A stretch of DNA of 54,482 bases from RGIG1681 sp045596905 (GCA_045596905.1 JAZODG010000045.1:1-54482); one strand, 5' to 3'; shown: positions 25,816 to 34,877, counted from the first letter of the stretch. The notes: generated by a model not told the origin, from the sequence alone. A program made the numbers and translations.

Positions 25816-26625
25816 TCAAATTGATGGAGCTTCTGCTTGGTTGTTTTTGTTTTTCTTTGTTCGTTCTTCAAATTTTTCAATGATTGGTTTAAAGTCTTCA
25901 GGAACTTTTTTCATCATTTGTTGTTTGAGTTTTTTTGGCATGCCATACATTGCTTCAGCCATACTTCCAACAATACATGCGTTTGTGTCAGTGTCACCAC
26001 CAAAAGAGATTGCAAGTTTAATGCTTTCTTCAAACGAATTTGCATTAAATAGGGAATAAAGGCAAACGTCAATGGTGTCATTACAAGTCATGTTGAACTT
26101 TGTTATGTTCGGCGTGTTTATTTTTATATTTAGTTTTTTGATAATATCTTCTTTTTTTATGCCGTTTCTTGCATAGAAGATAATTAATGCAACAAGAGTT
26201 GCCCCAACAACAGCGTCTTCGCAGTTGTGCGAAGGAATGGTTGCAAGCTTTGCGTTTTTGATAACGTCTTCTTCACGGTCAAACAAATGTCCAACAGGCG
26301 AAACTCTCATCATTGCACCGTTTCCTGCGCTGGTGCCAACGGCAGTTCCTTTTGCCCATTTTGAAAAACTTGGTGAAAAAATTGTTTTAAAATATGGCTT
26401 GAAATCAGGTTGGTGATTTTCATATTTGAGCGCCCATTCACGAAGAGATTGCCCGTAGTCTTTATTGTTTAATATTGCATCTGCAATTGCGATAGTTAAG
26501 ATTGAGTCATCGCTAACAAATGCATCAGGTTCAATGATATTTTTTACTTCAACGGCTGATACTTCTTTTATTTGCCCAAATTCATAAATTGAACCGGCAA
26601 GGTCTCCAACAATAGCTCCAAACAT
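25816..26625 (-). CDS. ADP-ribosylglycohydrolase family protein
   Basis: 269 residues, DraG/ARH fold that removes ADP-ribose from proteins or small molecules with two Mg ions. N-terminal GAIVGDLAGSIYEF, VSDDSILTIAIADAIL (metal Asp pair; the usual TDDT is SDDS), GNGAMMRVSPVG, and the C-terminal SFGGDTDTNACIVGSMAEA with the second metal cluster. A predicted charged tail (KKNKNNQAEAPSI) ends the protein. The stop codon sits in a small hairpin (CTCCATCAA/TTGATGGAG) that may be the terminator. Last gene of a two-gene unit with the methyltransferase. Confidence 0.88.
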   Translation of the reverse strand: MFGAIVGDLAGSIYEFGQIKEVSAVEVKNIIEPDAFVSDDSILTIAIADAILNNKDYGQSLREWALKYENHQPDFKPYFKTIFSPSFSKWAKGTAVGTSAGNGAMMRVSPVGHLFDREEDVIKNAKLATIPSHNCEDAVVGATLVALIIFYARNGIKKEDIIKKLNIKINTPNITKFNMTCNDTIDVCLYSLFNANSFEESIKLAISFGGDTDTNACIVGSMAEAMYGMPKKLKQQMMKKVPEDFKPIIEKFEERTKKNKNNQAEAPSI

Positions 26626-26645
26626 AGGATTCTCCTTTTAGTGGT

Positions 26646-27398
26646 TTATTTTTTTAAGATGAATGCAAACAATCGTCTGCTGAGTTTGATTCCTTTTTTT
26701 GTGGTGTTTGACTTAATATATTGCTCAAGCAATTTTCCATCGTTGTCTTCGTCATAACCATTTAAAATAGGTGTGAATGACAATAAATATTTAAGGTCTT
26801 CAGGTGTTTTGTAATACTCAGTTTCTTCAAATCTAATAAGTTTGATTTCTGAAAATCCAGCATCAACACATTCAGCCAAAATTTTGTTATAAAGTTGTGG
26901 TTCTTTGTATGCTTGACCACGACCAAATAAGTCTTTAAGCTCCAAGCAATCATCATTTGAAATATCTTCAGAAACAAAAACACCGTTTGGTTTTAAGACT
27001 CTGAAAACTTCTTTCATGTTTGCACCACAGTGTCTTGAAGACACAACGTCAATTGCGCCGTCAGCAAAGGGGAATGGTCCATCACTATTTAATATTTTAA
27101 AGGCAAATTTATTTTTAGTTGCTCCAGAATTTTCATAATATTTTTCAACATTTACCTTGGCTTTTTTTAACATTTCAGGCTCTAAGTCAGTCAAATACAC
27201 CTTTTTAGCTGAAGAAAAGAATCTGCTTGATTTTTCAGCGCTTCCAGAGCCTATATCTAACACCACGCTTGAAGGTGTGATATTTTCAACAACGGTTTTG
27301 TAATAATCAAAATCAGAAGTTGATTCTCTTGTATATTTCATTTGTGAAAAATTCCAGCCGATTTGTTTTCCAGCTTCTTTATAATTAAATTCTTTCAT
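26646..27398 (-). CDS. Class I SAM-dependent methyltransferase
   Basis: 250 residues. Motif I is VVLDIGSGSAEKSSRFF, motif II VYLTDLEPEMLKKA, and GPFPFADGAIDVVSSRHCG is the motif near the active site. MKEVFRVLKPNGVFVSEDI is the post-motif. The HCG and VLKPNGVF pattern resembles UbiE/rRNA-type small methyltransferases, but the substrate is unknown. A 20-nt gap to the ADP-ribosylglycohydrolase downstream suggests co-transcription. GGAG precedes the ATG. Confidence 0.8.
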   Translation of the reverse strand: MKEFNYKEAGKQIGWNFSQMKYTRESTSDFDYYKTVVENITPSSVVLDIGSGSAEKSSRFFSSAKKVYLTDLEPEMLKKAKVNVEKYYENSGATKNKFAFKILNSDGPFPFADGAIDVVSSRHCGANMKEVFRVLKPNGVFVSEDISNDDCLELKDLFGRGQAYKEPQLYNKILAECVDAGFSEIKLIRFEETEYYKTPEDLKYLLSFTPILNGYDEDNDGKLLEQYIKSNTTKKGIKLSRRLFAFILKK

Positions 27399-27496
27399 AA
27401 TAATCTCCGACTTTATTTTAATACATTTTCTTTAATTTTCAAATACTTTTTTATAATACATCAAAAAGAGTGGCTAAAATGTATAGTTTGATATTT

Positions 27497-27526
27497 TTGT
27501 AATTTAAAAAGATGATTTTTTATAAT
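27497..27526 (+). promoter_or_regulatory. Promoter of the heptose operon
   Basis: TTGTAA (27497-27502), 18 bp, TATAAT (27521-27526). A second TATAAT at 27535-27540 could be an alternative -10. The leader is ~40 nt with AGGAG before the flippase ATG. Confidence 0.5.
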
Positions 27527-27572
27527 ATGTGTGATATAATGGGTTCACATATTTGATAGGAGATTTTACTTA

Positions 27573-29111
27573 ATGTTTAACAACGAAGGAAGAGTACAGA
27601 ATTCAATACGTAATTCATTTTTTGCAATTGCATCTCAAAGCGTTGGGTTAATTATGTCTTTTGTATATAGATTAATATTCTTAAGGATTTTAGATGAGAC
27701 ATACCTAGGATTAAATAGTTTATTTACCAATATTTTAGGATTATTATCTTTAGCTGAGCTTGGTATAAGCGTTGCTATTTCATATAGGCTATATGGATCT
27801 ATGCATAATCAAGATTCTGCTAGAACAGGAGCCTTAATAAAATTTTATAAGAAAATTTACTATTGCATTGCAGCCATTGTTTTAGTGGTAGGATTAGGTG
27901 TAATGCCGTTTTTAAAGTTTTTCATAAAAGATTACTCAAGCATACCAGTTGATACAAATATTTATTTGTTGTATTTAATTTTTCTAGTGCAAAGTGTGTT
28001 TAGTTATTTGTTTTCCTATAGATTAATGTTGTTTAACAGTGATCAAAGAAACTATATAACAAATATCGCATCAATTATTACAACATTTGCTCTATATTCA
28101 CTGCAGATTTTAGTTCTATACCTTACAAAAAATTATTTATACACACTTATTGTCTCAATTTCAGTGAACTTATTGTCAAATGTAATTATGAGTGCGTATG
28201 CCAAAAAAAGATATAAAGAGATATTTTCTTCTAAGGAAAATATAGACTCAGCTGAAAAAAAGGAAATATTTAAAGAAACAGGGGCTCTTCTTTGTCATAG
28301 AATCGGTGGCAAAGTTGTTACAAGTACGGATAACATTTTAATATCTAGTTTCGTTGGTATTGCGATACTTGGTGCATATTCAAACTATTCACTAATTGTT
28401 ACTAGTTTAGTTGCTCTTTTGGGTCAATTTTTAGGAGCTATAGGAGCAAGTATTGGAAATCTACATGTTGCAGACAAACAAAGAGAAGAAGATGTGTTTT
28501 TGAGATTGGTGTTCTTTAACTTATTTATTGTTTCATTTTGTGCAATCTGTTTCTTTGTTTTGATCGAACCATTTATTGGTGTTATGTTTGGCTATGATTT
28601 GGTTTTAAACATTGATGTTGCATTTATCTGTGCGCTCGCATTTTATATTGGTAATGGTAGATTAATTAATGACTCATTTATAAGTGGATGTGGATTATTT
28701 GTTAGAGATAAGCTTAGACCTCTAATTGAAGCGGGAATTAACTTGGTTGTGTCAATAATCCTTGCTCAATTTATAGGAATTGTTGGTATATTAATTGGCA
28801 CAATTATTGGTCAACTTTGTACGGTTTATTGGAGGGAACCATATCTTTTATATAAATATGAGTTTAAAAAATCACAAGGTGAGTATTGGAAACTGCATAT
28901 AAGATTTTTATTATTAACATTTGTAATTGGTTTTGTATGTTATTTTATTTGCAGTTTTATTCCTAATAATCTTGGATTGTTGATTTGTAAATTCCTTATT
29001 TGTATCATTGTGTCATTATTATTGTTGTTGTTATTTAATTGCAAGAGCAAGCATTGTAAATATTTCTTGTCATTAGTAAAAAACTTTAAATTTAGGAGAG
29101 AAAATAAATGA
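27573..29111 (+). CDS. Wzx/MATE-type polysaccharide flippase
   Basis: 512 residues with ~12-14 hydrophobic helices. The start (RVQNSIRNSFFAIASQSVGLIMSF) and RLIFLRILDETYLGLNSLF are typical of the polysaccharide biosynthesis/oligosaccharide flippase family, which moves lipid-linked glycans to the outer face of the membrane. First gene of the heptose operon; its TGA overlaps the ATG of hldE (ATGA). Heavy TTA and ATA use marks the region. It presumably exports the heptose-containing glycan assembled by the following enzymes, or came in with them. Confidence 0.85.
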   Translation: MFNNEGRVQNSIRNSFFAIASQSVGLIMSFVYRLIFLRILDETYLGLNSLFTNILGLLSLAELGISVAISYRLYGSMHNQDSARTGALIKFYKKIYYCIAAIVLVVGLGVMPFLKFFIKDYSSIPVDTNIYLLYLIFLVQSVFSYLFSYRLMLFNSDQRNYITNIASIITTFALYSLQILVLYLTKNYLYTLIVSISVNLLSNVIMSAYAKKRYKEIFSSKENIDSAEKKEIFKETGALLCHRIGGKVVTSTDNILISSFVGIAILGAYSNYSLIVTSLVALLGQFLGAIGASIGNLHVADKQREEDVFLRLVFFNLFIVSFCAICFFVLIEPFIGVMFGYDLVLNIDVAFICALAFYIGNGRLINDSFISGCGLFVRDKLRPLIEAGINLVVSIILAQFIGIVGILIGTIIGQLCTVYWREPYLLYKYEFKKSQGEYWKLHIRFLLLTFVIGFVCYFICSFIPNNLGLLICKFLICIIVSLLLLLLFNCKSKHCKYFLSLVKNFKFRRENK

Positions 29112-30544
29112 AAGCATATATAAAGAGTATAGATTATTCCAGCAAGAAACTTTTAGTTGTCGGTGATTTAATGATCGATAAATATATCTACGGAAATATT
29201 TCTAGAATTTCACCAGAATATCCAGTTCCAGTATTTAAGTATAAGTCAGAAGATATGAGACTTGGAGGGGCTGCAAATACTGCAAATAATATCAGTGCAA
29301 TTGGCTGCGAAGTGGATGTTTTTGGTGCTATTGGGAATGATGAAGAAGGTGTATATTTAACAAAATTATTAAAGCAAAGTAATATTGGAACAAACTTATT
29401 AAAAACAATAAAGAACTTTGTAACTATTACAAAAACTAGATTTTTGAATCAAAATAATGCACAAATTTTAAGATTAGATAAAGAAGAAATCTTAGAGCTT
29501 TCTGAACAAGAAGAAAATTGGTTATTAGACAAATTTGAAAGAAACGTAAGTGATTATTCTGGGGTGGTTATTTCAGATTATATGAAAGGATTTTTATCTA
29601 AAAGATTCACCCAAGAGATTATTAACATATCAAATAAGCATGATGTAAAAACATTCATAGATGTAAAAGATACTGATTATAAAAAATATCAGAATTGTTA
29701 TTTATTAAAGCCAAATTTAAACGAACTTCAGGCACTAACAAAAAAGACATTGACTACAATGGATGAAATTATTGATGCATCAAAAGAGTTAAAGAAACAA
29801 GCGAAGGTGAAAAATATACTTGTCACACTTGGTTCAAAGGGAATGCTTCTTATTGATGAAAAAAATAATATAAAAACAATCAATACCGTAGCAAAAGAAG
29901 TGTTTGATGTTACTGGTGCAGGAGATACTGTATTAGCATATGTCTCTGCGTTAAATGCTTCTGGTGTTGAATTGTTTGACGCTGTAGAACTATCAAACGT
30001 AGCAGCGGGTGTTAAAGTTTCTAAGGCAGGAACAGTTCCGATTAGTTTTGATATGATAGATAATTCAGATTCAAATAGTAAGATTATAAAAAGAGAAAAT
30101 TGGTCGTTTATAAAAAACAATTTAGGTAATAAGAAAGTTGTTTTCACAAATGGATGTTTTGATGTTATTCATGCAGGACATATAGAGTCATTAAAATTTG
30201 CAAAAAGCAATGGAGATATTTTAGTCGTAGGTTTAAACTCTGACAGTTCAATAAAAAAATTGAAAGGTGAAGATAGACCAATTAACTGTTTTGAAGATAG
30301 AGCTAAGGTATTATCGGAACTTAGTTGTGTTGACTATATTATTGAATTTGGAGAAGAAACACCTTATAACTTGATAAAAATGATTGTTCCAAATATTTTG
30401 GTTAAGTCAGAAGATTATAGAGATAAATTTATTGCAGGAAGAGATATTGTTGAAAATAATGGTGGTAAGGTTGTTTTAGCTCCATTTGTTAAGGGCTTAT
30501 CAAGCACCAATATAATAAATAAATCAAAAAATGGAGGAAAATAA
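29108..30544 (+). CDS. hldE: Bifunctional heptose 7-phosphate kinase / heptose 1-phosphate adenylyltransferase
   Basis: 478 residues, two fused domains. Residues 1-~320 are a PfkB-type kinase (VVGDLMIDKYIYG, RLGGAANTANNI, VFDVTGAGDTVLAY with the catalytic Asp) that phosphorylates D-glycero-D-manno-heptose 7-phosphate at C1. Residues ~340-478 are a cytidylyltransferase-fold domain (VFTNGCFDVIHAGHIESL with the HxGH motif, VGLNSDSSIKKLKG) that attaches AMP to give ADP-D,D-heptose. Length and domain order match the E. coli HldE. An HldD epimerase is not in the operon, so the D,D form may be the final donor. Confidence 0.95.
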   Translation: MKAYIKSIDYSSKKLLVVGDLMIDKYIYGNISRISPEYPVPVFKYKSEDMRLGGAANTANNISAIGCEVDVFGAIGNDEEGVYLTKLLKQSNIGTNLLKTIKNFVTITKTRFLNQNNAQILRLDKEEILELSEQEENWLLDKFERNVSDYSGVVISDYMKGFLSKRFTQEIINISNKHDVKTFIDVKDTDYKKYQNCYLLKPNLNELQALTKKTLTTMDEIIDASKELKKQAKVKNILVTLGSKGMLLIDEKNNIKTINTVAKEVFDVTGAGDTVLAYVSALNASGVELFDAVELSNVAAGVKVSKAGTVPISFDMIDNSDSNSKIIKRENWSFIKNNLGNKKVVFTNGCFDVIHAGHIESLKFAKSNGDILVVGLNSDSSIKKLKGEDRPINCFEDRAKVLSELSCVDYIIEFGEETPYNLIKMIVPNILVKSEDYRDKFIAGRDIVENNGGKVVLAPFVKGLSSTNIINKSKNGGK

Positions 30545-31120
30545 ATGTTACAATCAATAAAAGATAGAATTCAGGAAAGTATTGACACAAAAAGAAAATT
30601 TTTAGAGAATGAACAAGAAATAAAAAATATTGAAGCTATTGCAAAATTAATTGTAAAATGTTATCAAAATGGAGGCAAGGTTCTTGTTGCTGGTAATGGT
30701 GGCAGTGCTTCAGATTCACAGCATTTTGTTGCTGAATTAGTTGGAAGATTTTTAAAAGAAAGAAGAGCGCTACCTGCTATTGCTTTAACTGCAAACTCTT
30801 CAAATTTAACATGTATTTCAAATGACTATTCATATGATGATGTTTTTTCTAGACAAGTTGAGGCTTTGGGTAATCCAGGAGATGTTTTCGTAGGGATAAC
30901 AACAAGTGGCAATAGTAAAAATATTGCAAAAGCAATGGAACTTGCCAAGGCTCAGGGATTGTTAACCATTGGTTTTTTAGGTAAAAATGGTGGTGTTTGC
31001 AAAGATTTAAGTGATGAATATATTTGTCCACAAGGACCTACAGCAAGAGTTCAAGAAGTCCATATTTTAGTTATACATATTTTATGTGAACTTATAGAAA
31101 ATAATTTATTTGGTGAGTAA
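30545..31120 (+). CDS. gmhA: Sedoheptulose 7-phosphate isomerase
   Basis: 191 residues. SIS-domain isomerase converting sedoheptulose 7-phosphate to D-glycero-D-manno-heptose 7-phosphate, the first step of the pathway. Signature VLVAGNGGSASDSQHFVAEL, GRFLKERRALPAIALTANSS, FVGITTSGNSKNIAKAME, and a C-terminal RVQEVHILVIHILCE with the metal-binding Glu/His. Starts immediately after the hldE stop with GGAGG upstream; its TAA shares an A with the gmhB ATG. 13 of 19 leucines are TTA. Confidence 0.95.
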   Translation: MLQSIKDRIQESIDTKRKFLENEQEIKNIEAIAKLIVKCYQNGGKVLVAGNGGSASDSQHFVAELVGRFLKERRALPAIALTANSSNLTCISNDYSYDDVFSRQVEALGNPGDVFVGITTSGNSKNIAKAMELAKAQGLLTIGFLGKNGGVCKDLSDEYICPQGPTARVQEVHILVIHILCELIENNLFGE

Positions 31121-31665
31121 TGAAAAAAACAATTTTTCTAGATAGAGATGGTGTGATAAATGTTGATACGGGGTACGTGTATAAAAAAGAAGACTTTATA
31201 TTCATGGACCACATTTTAGATGATTTAAAAACAATGTATGATTTAGGATATCAAATAATCATTGTAACTAATCAATCGGGTATTGCTAGAGGATATTATA
31301 GTGTTAAAGATTATAAGCGCTTAACTAAGTTTTATTTAAATAAAATGAAAGAAGTTGGAATAAAAAAAGTTAAGGTTCTTTTTTGCCCACATCATCCAAA
31401 CGCGACAATATCAAAATTTAAAAAAGATTGCAATTGTAGGAAACCTAAAACAGGATTGTTTAACTATGCAATAAAAAAATATAAGGTGGATATACATCAT
31501 TCTTTTGTAATAGGTGATAAAATACGGGACTTATCAATTTCAAAAGAATATCCAAACATAATACCGTTTTTAATTCATTCACAGGATGATAATTATCAAA
31601 CAATTGAAAGAATCATAGATATTTTACCAAAAGGGGATGAGAGATTTGATAAAGAAAATATGTAG
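31120..31665 (+). CDS. gmhB: D-glycero-beta-D-manno-heptose 1,7-bisphosphate 7-phosphatase
   Basis: 181 residues. HAD phosphatase with motif I FLDRDGVINVD, motif II IVTNQSGIARGYY, a zinc-binding CPHHPN plus CNCRKPKTG loop characteristic of GmhB, and motif III VIGDKIRDL. It removes the 7-phosphate between the two HldE reactions. Overlaps gmhA by one base and the next gene by 29 bases, so translation is coupled. Confidence 0.93.
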   Translation: MKKTIFLDRDGVINVDTGYVYKKEDFIFMDHILDDLKTMYDLGYQIIIVTNQSGIARGYYSVKDYKRLTKFYLNKMKEVGIKKVKVLFCPHHPNATISKFKKDCNCRKPKTGLFNYAIKKYKVDIHHSFVIGDKIRDLSISKEYPNIIPFLIHSQDDNYQTIERIIDILPKGDERFDKENM

Positions 31666-32773
31666 AAAAACTGCGAAGTTTTTTAGACTGTTAAAGTTTA
31701 AACTTTTTTACAGACATAAAGGTGATATAAAAAAAAGAGATTTGGCACTTGTACTGTTTGGTGGTTTAGGGGATGGAGTTATTGCTTTGCCTTTTATAAA
31801 ACAAATTATAGATTTTCACGGTAAAGAGAATGTAGTTGTATTTTGCAATAAGACATTGTTTGGACTATTTAAAGAATATTCTTCAGCAGAAGAAATTTTT
31901 CTTTTTGATAATACCGATAAATATTCAAAAGAATGGTTCGAAATCTGCAAGAAATTGAAAGGTTATAGATTTAAAAAATTATTGGATTTAAATTATTCAA
32001 GAGCCACTGTGAAAAATGGTTATTTAGTAAGTAATATTTTGTCCAAGGAAAAGATTGGAATAAAGGGTGATACCATAAATATGGTTAAACCAAATGATAT
32101 AGACAGGTATTATACAAATTTGATTGAACTTGAAAAAGGTCAACACGAATGTGTTAATATATACAATTTTTTAAAATCAGTTGGATATGATATTAATGTT
32201 GATTTATATTATTTAAAACAATATGTAAAAAGCAAAGAAAAAGACTCAAAGCACTATGTTGTATTTGCTATAGGGGCTTCTGCTGAATATAGGATTTGGC
32301 CAATTAGTAAATGGGTTCAAATTGCAAAAGAAATCCTAAATAAATCAGACAAAGAAATTATTGTCTGTGGTAGCGAAAAAGAAAGTCTTTATTATCAAAA
32401 AATACAAGATGAACTTAACAGCGAAAGATTTATTAATATGTGTGGAAAAACAACACTTGAAGAATTGATCAATTTGCTTGGAAATTGTGATTTTGCAATA
32501 GCTAATGACTCCGGTCCAGCACATATTGTTTCTAGCACGGGAGCAAAAGGGGTTGTTCTTCTTGGCGGTGGGTTTAATTATAGATTTTTCCCACACATTG
32601 ATAATAATGGAAATAAAACAAACGTAGACACAGTTGACTATAAGATGGATTGTTTTGGATGTAAGTGGATATGTTCATCAAATGATCAATTTCAATGTAT
32701 AAAAAATATTGATGTGAAAGAAGTATTAGAAAAAATTAAGGTAATAGAAGAAAATTACAATGAAGAAAAATGA
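31637..32773 (+). CDS. Family 9 glycosyltransferase (heptosyltransferase-like)
   Basis: 378 residues. Two Rossmann halves: N-terminal ALVLFGGLGDGVIALPFIKQI and C-terminal VVFAIGASAEYRIWPISKW followed by FAIANDSGPAHIVSSTGA, the diagnostic heptosyltransferase signature of GT9 (as in WaaC/WaaF). It most likely transfers heptose from the ADP-heptose made by its neighbours. A Cys-rich stretch near the end (CFGCKWICSSNDQFQC) may be structural. The ATG at 31637 has a purine box directly abutting it; a TTG at 31646 is an alternative start. The acceptor is unknown. Confidence 0.85.
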   Translation: MRDLIKKICRKTAKFFRLLKFKLFYRHKGDIKKRDLALVLFGGLGDGVIALPFIKQIIDFHGKENVVVFCNKTLFGLFKEYSSAEEIFLFDNTDKYSKEWFEICKKLKGYRFKKLLDLNYSRATVKNGYLVSNILSKEKIGIKGDTINMVKPNDIDRYYTNLIELEKGQHECVNIYNFLKSVGYDINVDLYYLKQYVKSKEKDSKHYVVFAIGASAEYRIWPISKWVQIAKEILNKSDKEIIVCGSEKESLYYQKIQDELNSERFINMCGKTTLEELINLLGNCDFAIANDSGPAHIVSSTGAKGVVLLGGGFNYRFFPHIDNNGNKTNVDTVDYKMDCFGCKWICSSNDQFQCIKNIDVKEVLEKIKVIEENYNEEK

Positions 32774-33212
32774 ATTTAAATTAAGAAATTATGAAGATGG
32801 GGACTATGAGTTTGTTTATGACGCAAAGAAATTTGGTTATAAAGAGTATGTGGAGTTCTATTATGGCAAGTGGGACGATGATGTTCAACATGACATGTTT
32901 GAAAATTATTTAATTTCCAGAAAAGGGTTTATTAAAATTATTGAAGTTCAAGGCGAAAGAGCAGGGTTTATTGATATTAGCGACACAGATGACGGCGTGC
33001 TTGAAATTGGGAATATTTGTTTGATGCCAGATTTTAGAGGAAAGGGTATAGGTTCAAATTATTTTGATAAACTTTTAACTGAAAGAGAAAATCAAACAAT
33101 GAGACTTCGTGTTTTTAAAAATAATCCAGCACAAAATTTATATAAACGTTTTGGGTTTAAAATTACTCAAGAAACAGATACGCATTTTTATATGGAAAGA
33201 AAAAAAGGATAA
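32760..33212 (+). CDS. GNAT-family N-acetyltransferase
   Basis: 150 residues. GNAT core LEIGNICLMPDFRGKGIGSNYFDKLL with the acetyl-CoA loop RGKGIG, and RLRVFKNNPAQNLYKRFGFKI as motif B. It overlaps the end of the glycosyltransferase gene by 14 bases and lies before the operon terminator. Its codon use (cgt, gtg, gggttt) is closer to the host genes than to the heptose genes, so it may belong to the recipient chromosome rather than the acquired cassette. Confidence 0.8.
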   Translation: MKKNEFKLRNYEDGDYEFVYDAKKFGYKEYVEFYYGKWDDDVQHDMFENYLISRKGFIKIIEVQGERAGFIDISDTDDGVLEIGNICLMPDFRGKGIGSNYFDKLLTERENQTMRLRVFKNNPAQNLYKRFGFKITQETDTHFYMERKKG

Positions 33213-33232
33213 CCGATTGGTTATCCTTTTTG
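33202..33232. terminator. Terminator of the heptose operon and convergent sugar kinase
   Basis: GGATAACC pairs with GGTTATCC across GATT, with an A-tract and T-tract; bidirectional. The GNAT stop codon lies in the stem. Confidence 0.9.
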
Positions 33233-33233
33233 T

Positions 33234-34253
33234 TTATCTTTGAACACGTCCTGAGCCGTCACCTTGTGCAAGCTTCAAAACTTCATCAACTGAAACCATG
33301 TTATAGTCGCCTTCAATTGTGTGTTTTAAGCAGCTTGCTGCAACTGCAAACTCAATGGCGTCTTGTGAAGAAAAGTTGTTTGAAAGGGCATAGATTAAGC
33401 CACCACCAAAGCTGTCGCCGCCACCAACTCTGTCAACAATGTGGATAAGATAATTTTTAGAGAAGAAATAATCTTTTCCGTCATAAAGCATTGCTGCCCA
33501 ATTGTTGTCATTTGCTGAAATGCTACCACGAAGAGTGATTGCAACTTTCTTAAACCCAAAAGTGTCAACAAGTTTTTTTGCAACACTTTTGTAGCCTTCG
33601 TGAGAGAGTTTTCCACCAGTGATATCTGTGTTGTCGGCTTTGATACCAAACACGTCGCTAGCGTCTTCTTCATTTGCAATGCAGACATCAATAAATGGAG
33701 CAAGCTTTGACATAACTTCTTTTGCTTTGTCTTTTGACCAAAGTTTTTTTCTGTAGTTAAGGTCACATGAAATAGTGAGTCCCATTTCTTTTGCAATCTT
33801 TACTGCGTCAAGACAAATTTCTGCGCATGAATCTGAAAGTGCCGGAGTGATTCCTGTAAAGTGGAACCAAGAAGCACCTTTAAAAATCTTTTTCCAGTCA
33901 AAATCAGATTTTGATGCTTGAGAGATAGATGAATAAGCTCTGTCATAAATAACTTTGCTTGGGCGTTGAGAAGCACCTTTTTCAAGGTAATAAATACCAA
34001 GTCTTTCGCCGCCACGAACAATCTCAGATGTGTCAACACCAAATTTTCTTAAACTGTTAACACAGCTTTGAGCAATGTCATTATCTGGAACTTTTGTAAC
34101 ATAGGTTGCATCCATGCCATAATTTGCAAGTGAAACGGCAACGTTTGCTTCGCCGCCACCAAATGTTGCGCCAAACTTTTCAGCTTGTGTGAATCTATAA
34201 TATCCTTCTGGGGCTAATCTTAACATGATTTCGCCAAAACATACAATTTTCAT
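33234..34253 (-). CDS. PfkB-family sugar kinase, 2-keto-3-deoxygluconate kinase-like
   Basis: 339 residues, paralog of the protein at 14407: FGEIMLRLAPEGYYRF, TFGGGEANVAVSLANYG, ISCDLNYRKKLW and catalytic DRVGGGDSFGGGLIYAL. Likely phosphorylates 2-keto-3-deoxygluconate from uronic acid breakdown. Compared with the other copy it has an insertion around GIKADNTDITGGKLSHEGY, the residue block often seen in KdgK proteins from Clostridia. Start at 34253 with AAGGAGA. Monocistronic. Confidence 0.78.
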   Translation of the reverse strand: MKIVCFGEIMLRLAPEGYYRFTQAEKFGATFGGGEANVAVSLANYGMDATYVTKVPDNDIAQSCVNSLRKFGVDTSEIVRGGERLGIYYLEKGASQRPSKVIYDRAYSSISQASKSDFDWKKIFKGASWFHFTGITPALSDSCAEICLDAVKIAKEMGLTISCDLNYRKKLWSKDKAKEVMSKLAPFIDVCIANEEDASDVFGIKADNTDITGGKLSHEGYKSVAKKLVDTFGFKKVAITLRGSISANDNNWAAMLYDGKDYFFSKNYLIHIVDRVGGGDSFGGGLIYALSNNFSSQDAIEFAVAASCLKHTIEGDYNMVSVDEVLKLAQGDGSGRVQR

Positions 34254-34358
34254 TATTAATTTCTCCTTAAAATAGTATGAGTTAAGTATATACTTTTTGA
34301 AACTTTTGTGTCAAACTAAAGCCACAAAGAGAGTAGTTCATTTTTTTATAGCGCAAAT

Positions 34359-34387
34359 AAAAAAGGCTTGATTTTTTAAGCCTTTTT
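34359..34387. terminator. Terminator after ybaK
   Basis: AAAAAGGCTT pairs with AAGCCTTTTT around an 8-nt A/T loop, just after the stop at 34390 on the minus strand. Confidence 0.8.
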
Positions 34388-34389
34388 GA

Positions 34390-34860
34390 TTAGTTCCAAT
34401 CTTTGCAAACTGAAACCCATTTTTGATAGTTTGAATATTTTTCAAGTTCGGGTATTGTGAGTTTGATTGCACTATTGCTGCTGCCACAAGCAGGGAAGAC
34501 AGTTTCAAAACGTTTGAGTGATTCATCAAGGAAAACAGAAACATTATCATTTATTCCAAACGGACAAACACCACCAATTTTATGGCCGATGAGAGAGTCA
34601 ACTTCGTCTGGTGATAACATTTTTGCTTTTAAGCCAAACTCTGCTTTGTATTTGGCATTATCAATTCTTGCGTCACCAGCAACAACAATTAATATTGCAG
34701 TTTCTTTGCCCATGAAAGACAATGTTTTTGCAATGCGTTTAGGTTCGCAGTTGAGTGCAGCTGCGGCAAGCTCAACGGTTGCGCTTGAAACAGGGAATTC
34801 CAAGATTTTATCTTCTATACCAAATGTTTTGAAATATTCTTTTACTTTTTCGATAGACAT
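34390..34860 (-). CDS. ybaK: YbaK/EbsC-family aminoacyl-tRNA deacylase (Cys-tRNA(Pro)/ProX type)
   Basis: 156 residues. A single YbaK domain that hydrolyses mischarged tRNAs. Conserved features: SSATVELAAAALNC, RIAKTLSFMG with the catalytic-site Lys, VAGDARIDNAKYK, and IGGVCPFGI at the GxxxP active-site loop. The family includes Cys-tRNA(Pro) deacylase YbaK and Ala-tRNA(Pro) deacylase ProX; the exact specificity is not certain. AAAGGAAG upstream of the ATG. It follows the exporter gene by 17 nt, so probably the same transcript. Confidence 0.88.
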   Translation of the reverse strand: MSIEKVKEYFKTFGIEDKILEFPVSSATVELAAAALNCEPKRIAKTLSFMGKETAILIVVAGDARIDNAKYKAEFGLKAKMLSPDEVDSLIGHKIGGVCPFGINDNVSVFLDESLKRFETVFPACGSSNSAIKLTIPELEKYSNYQKWVSVCKDWN

Positions 34861-34877
34861 AAAACACTTCCTTTAGT

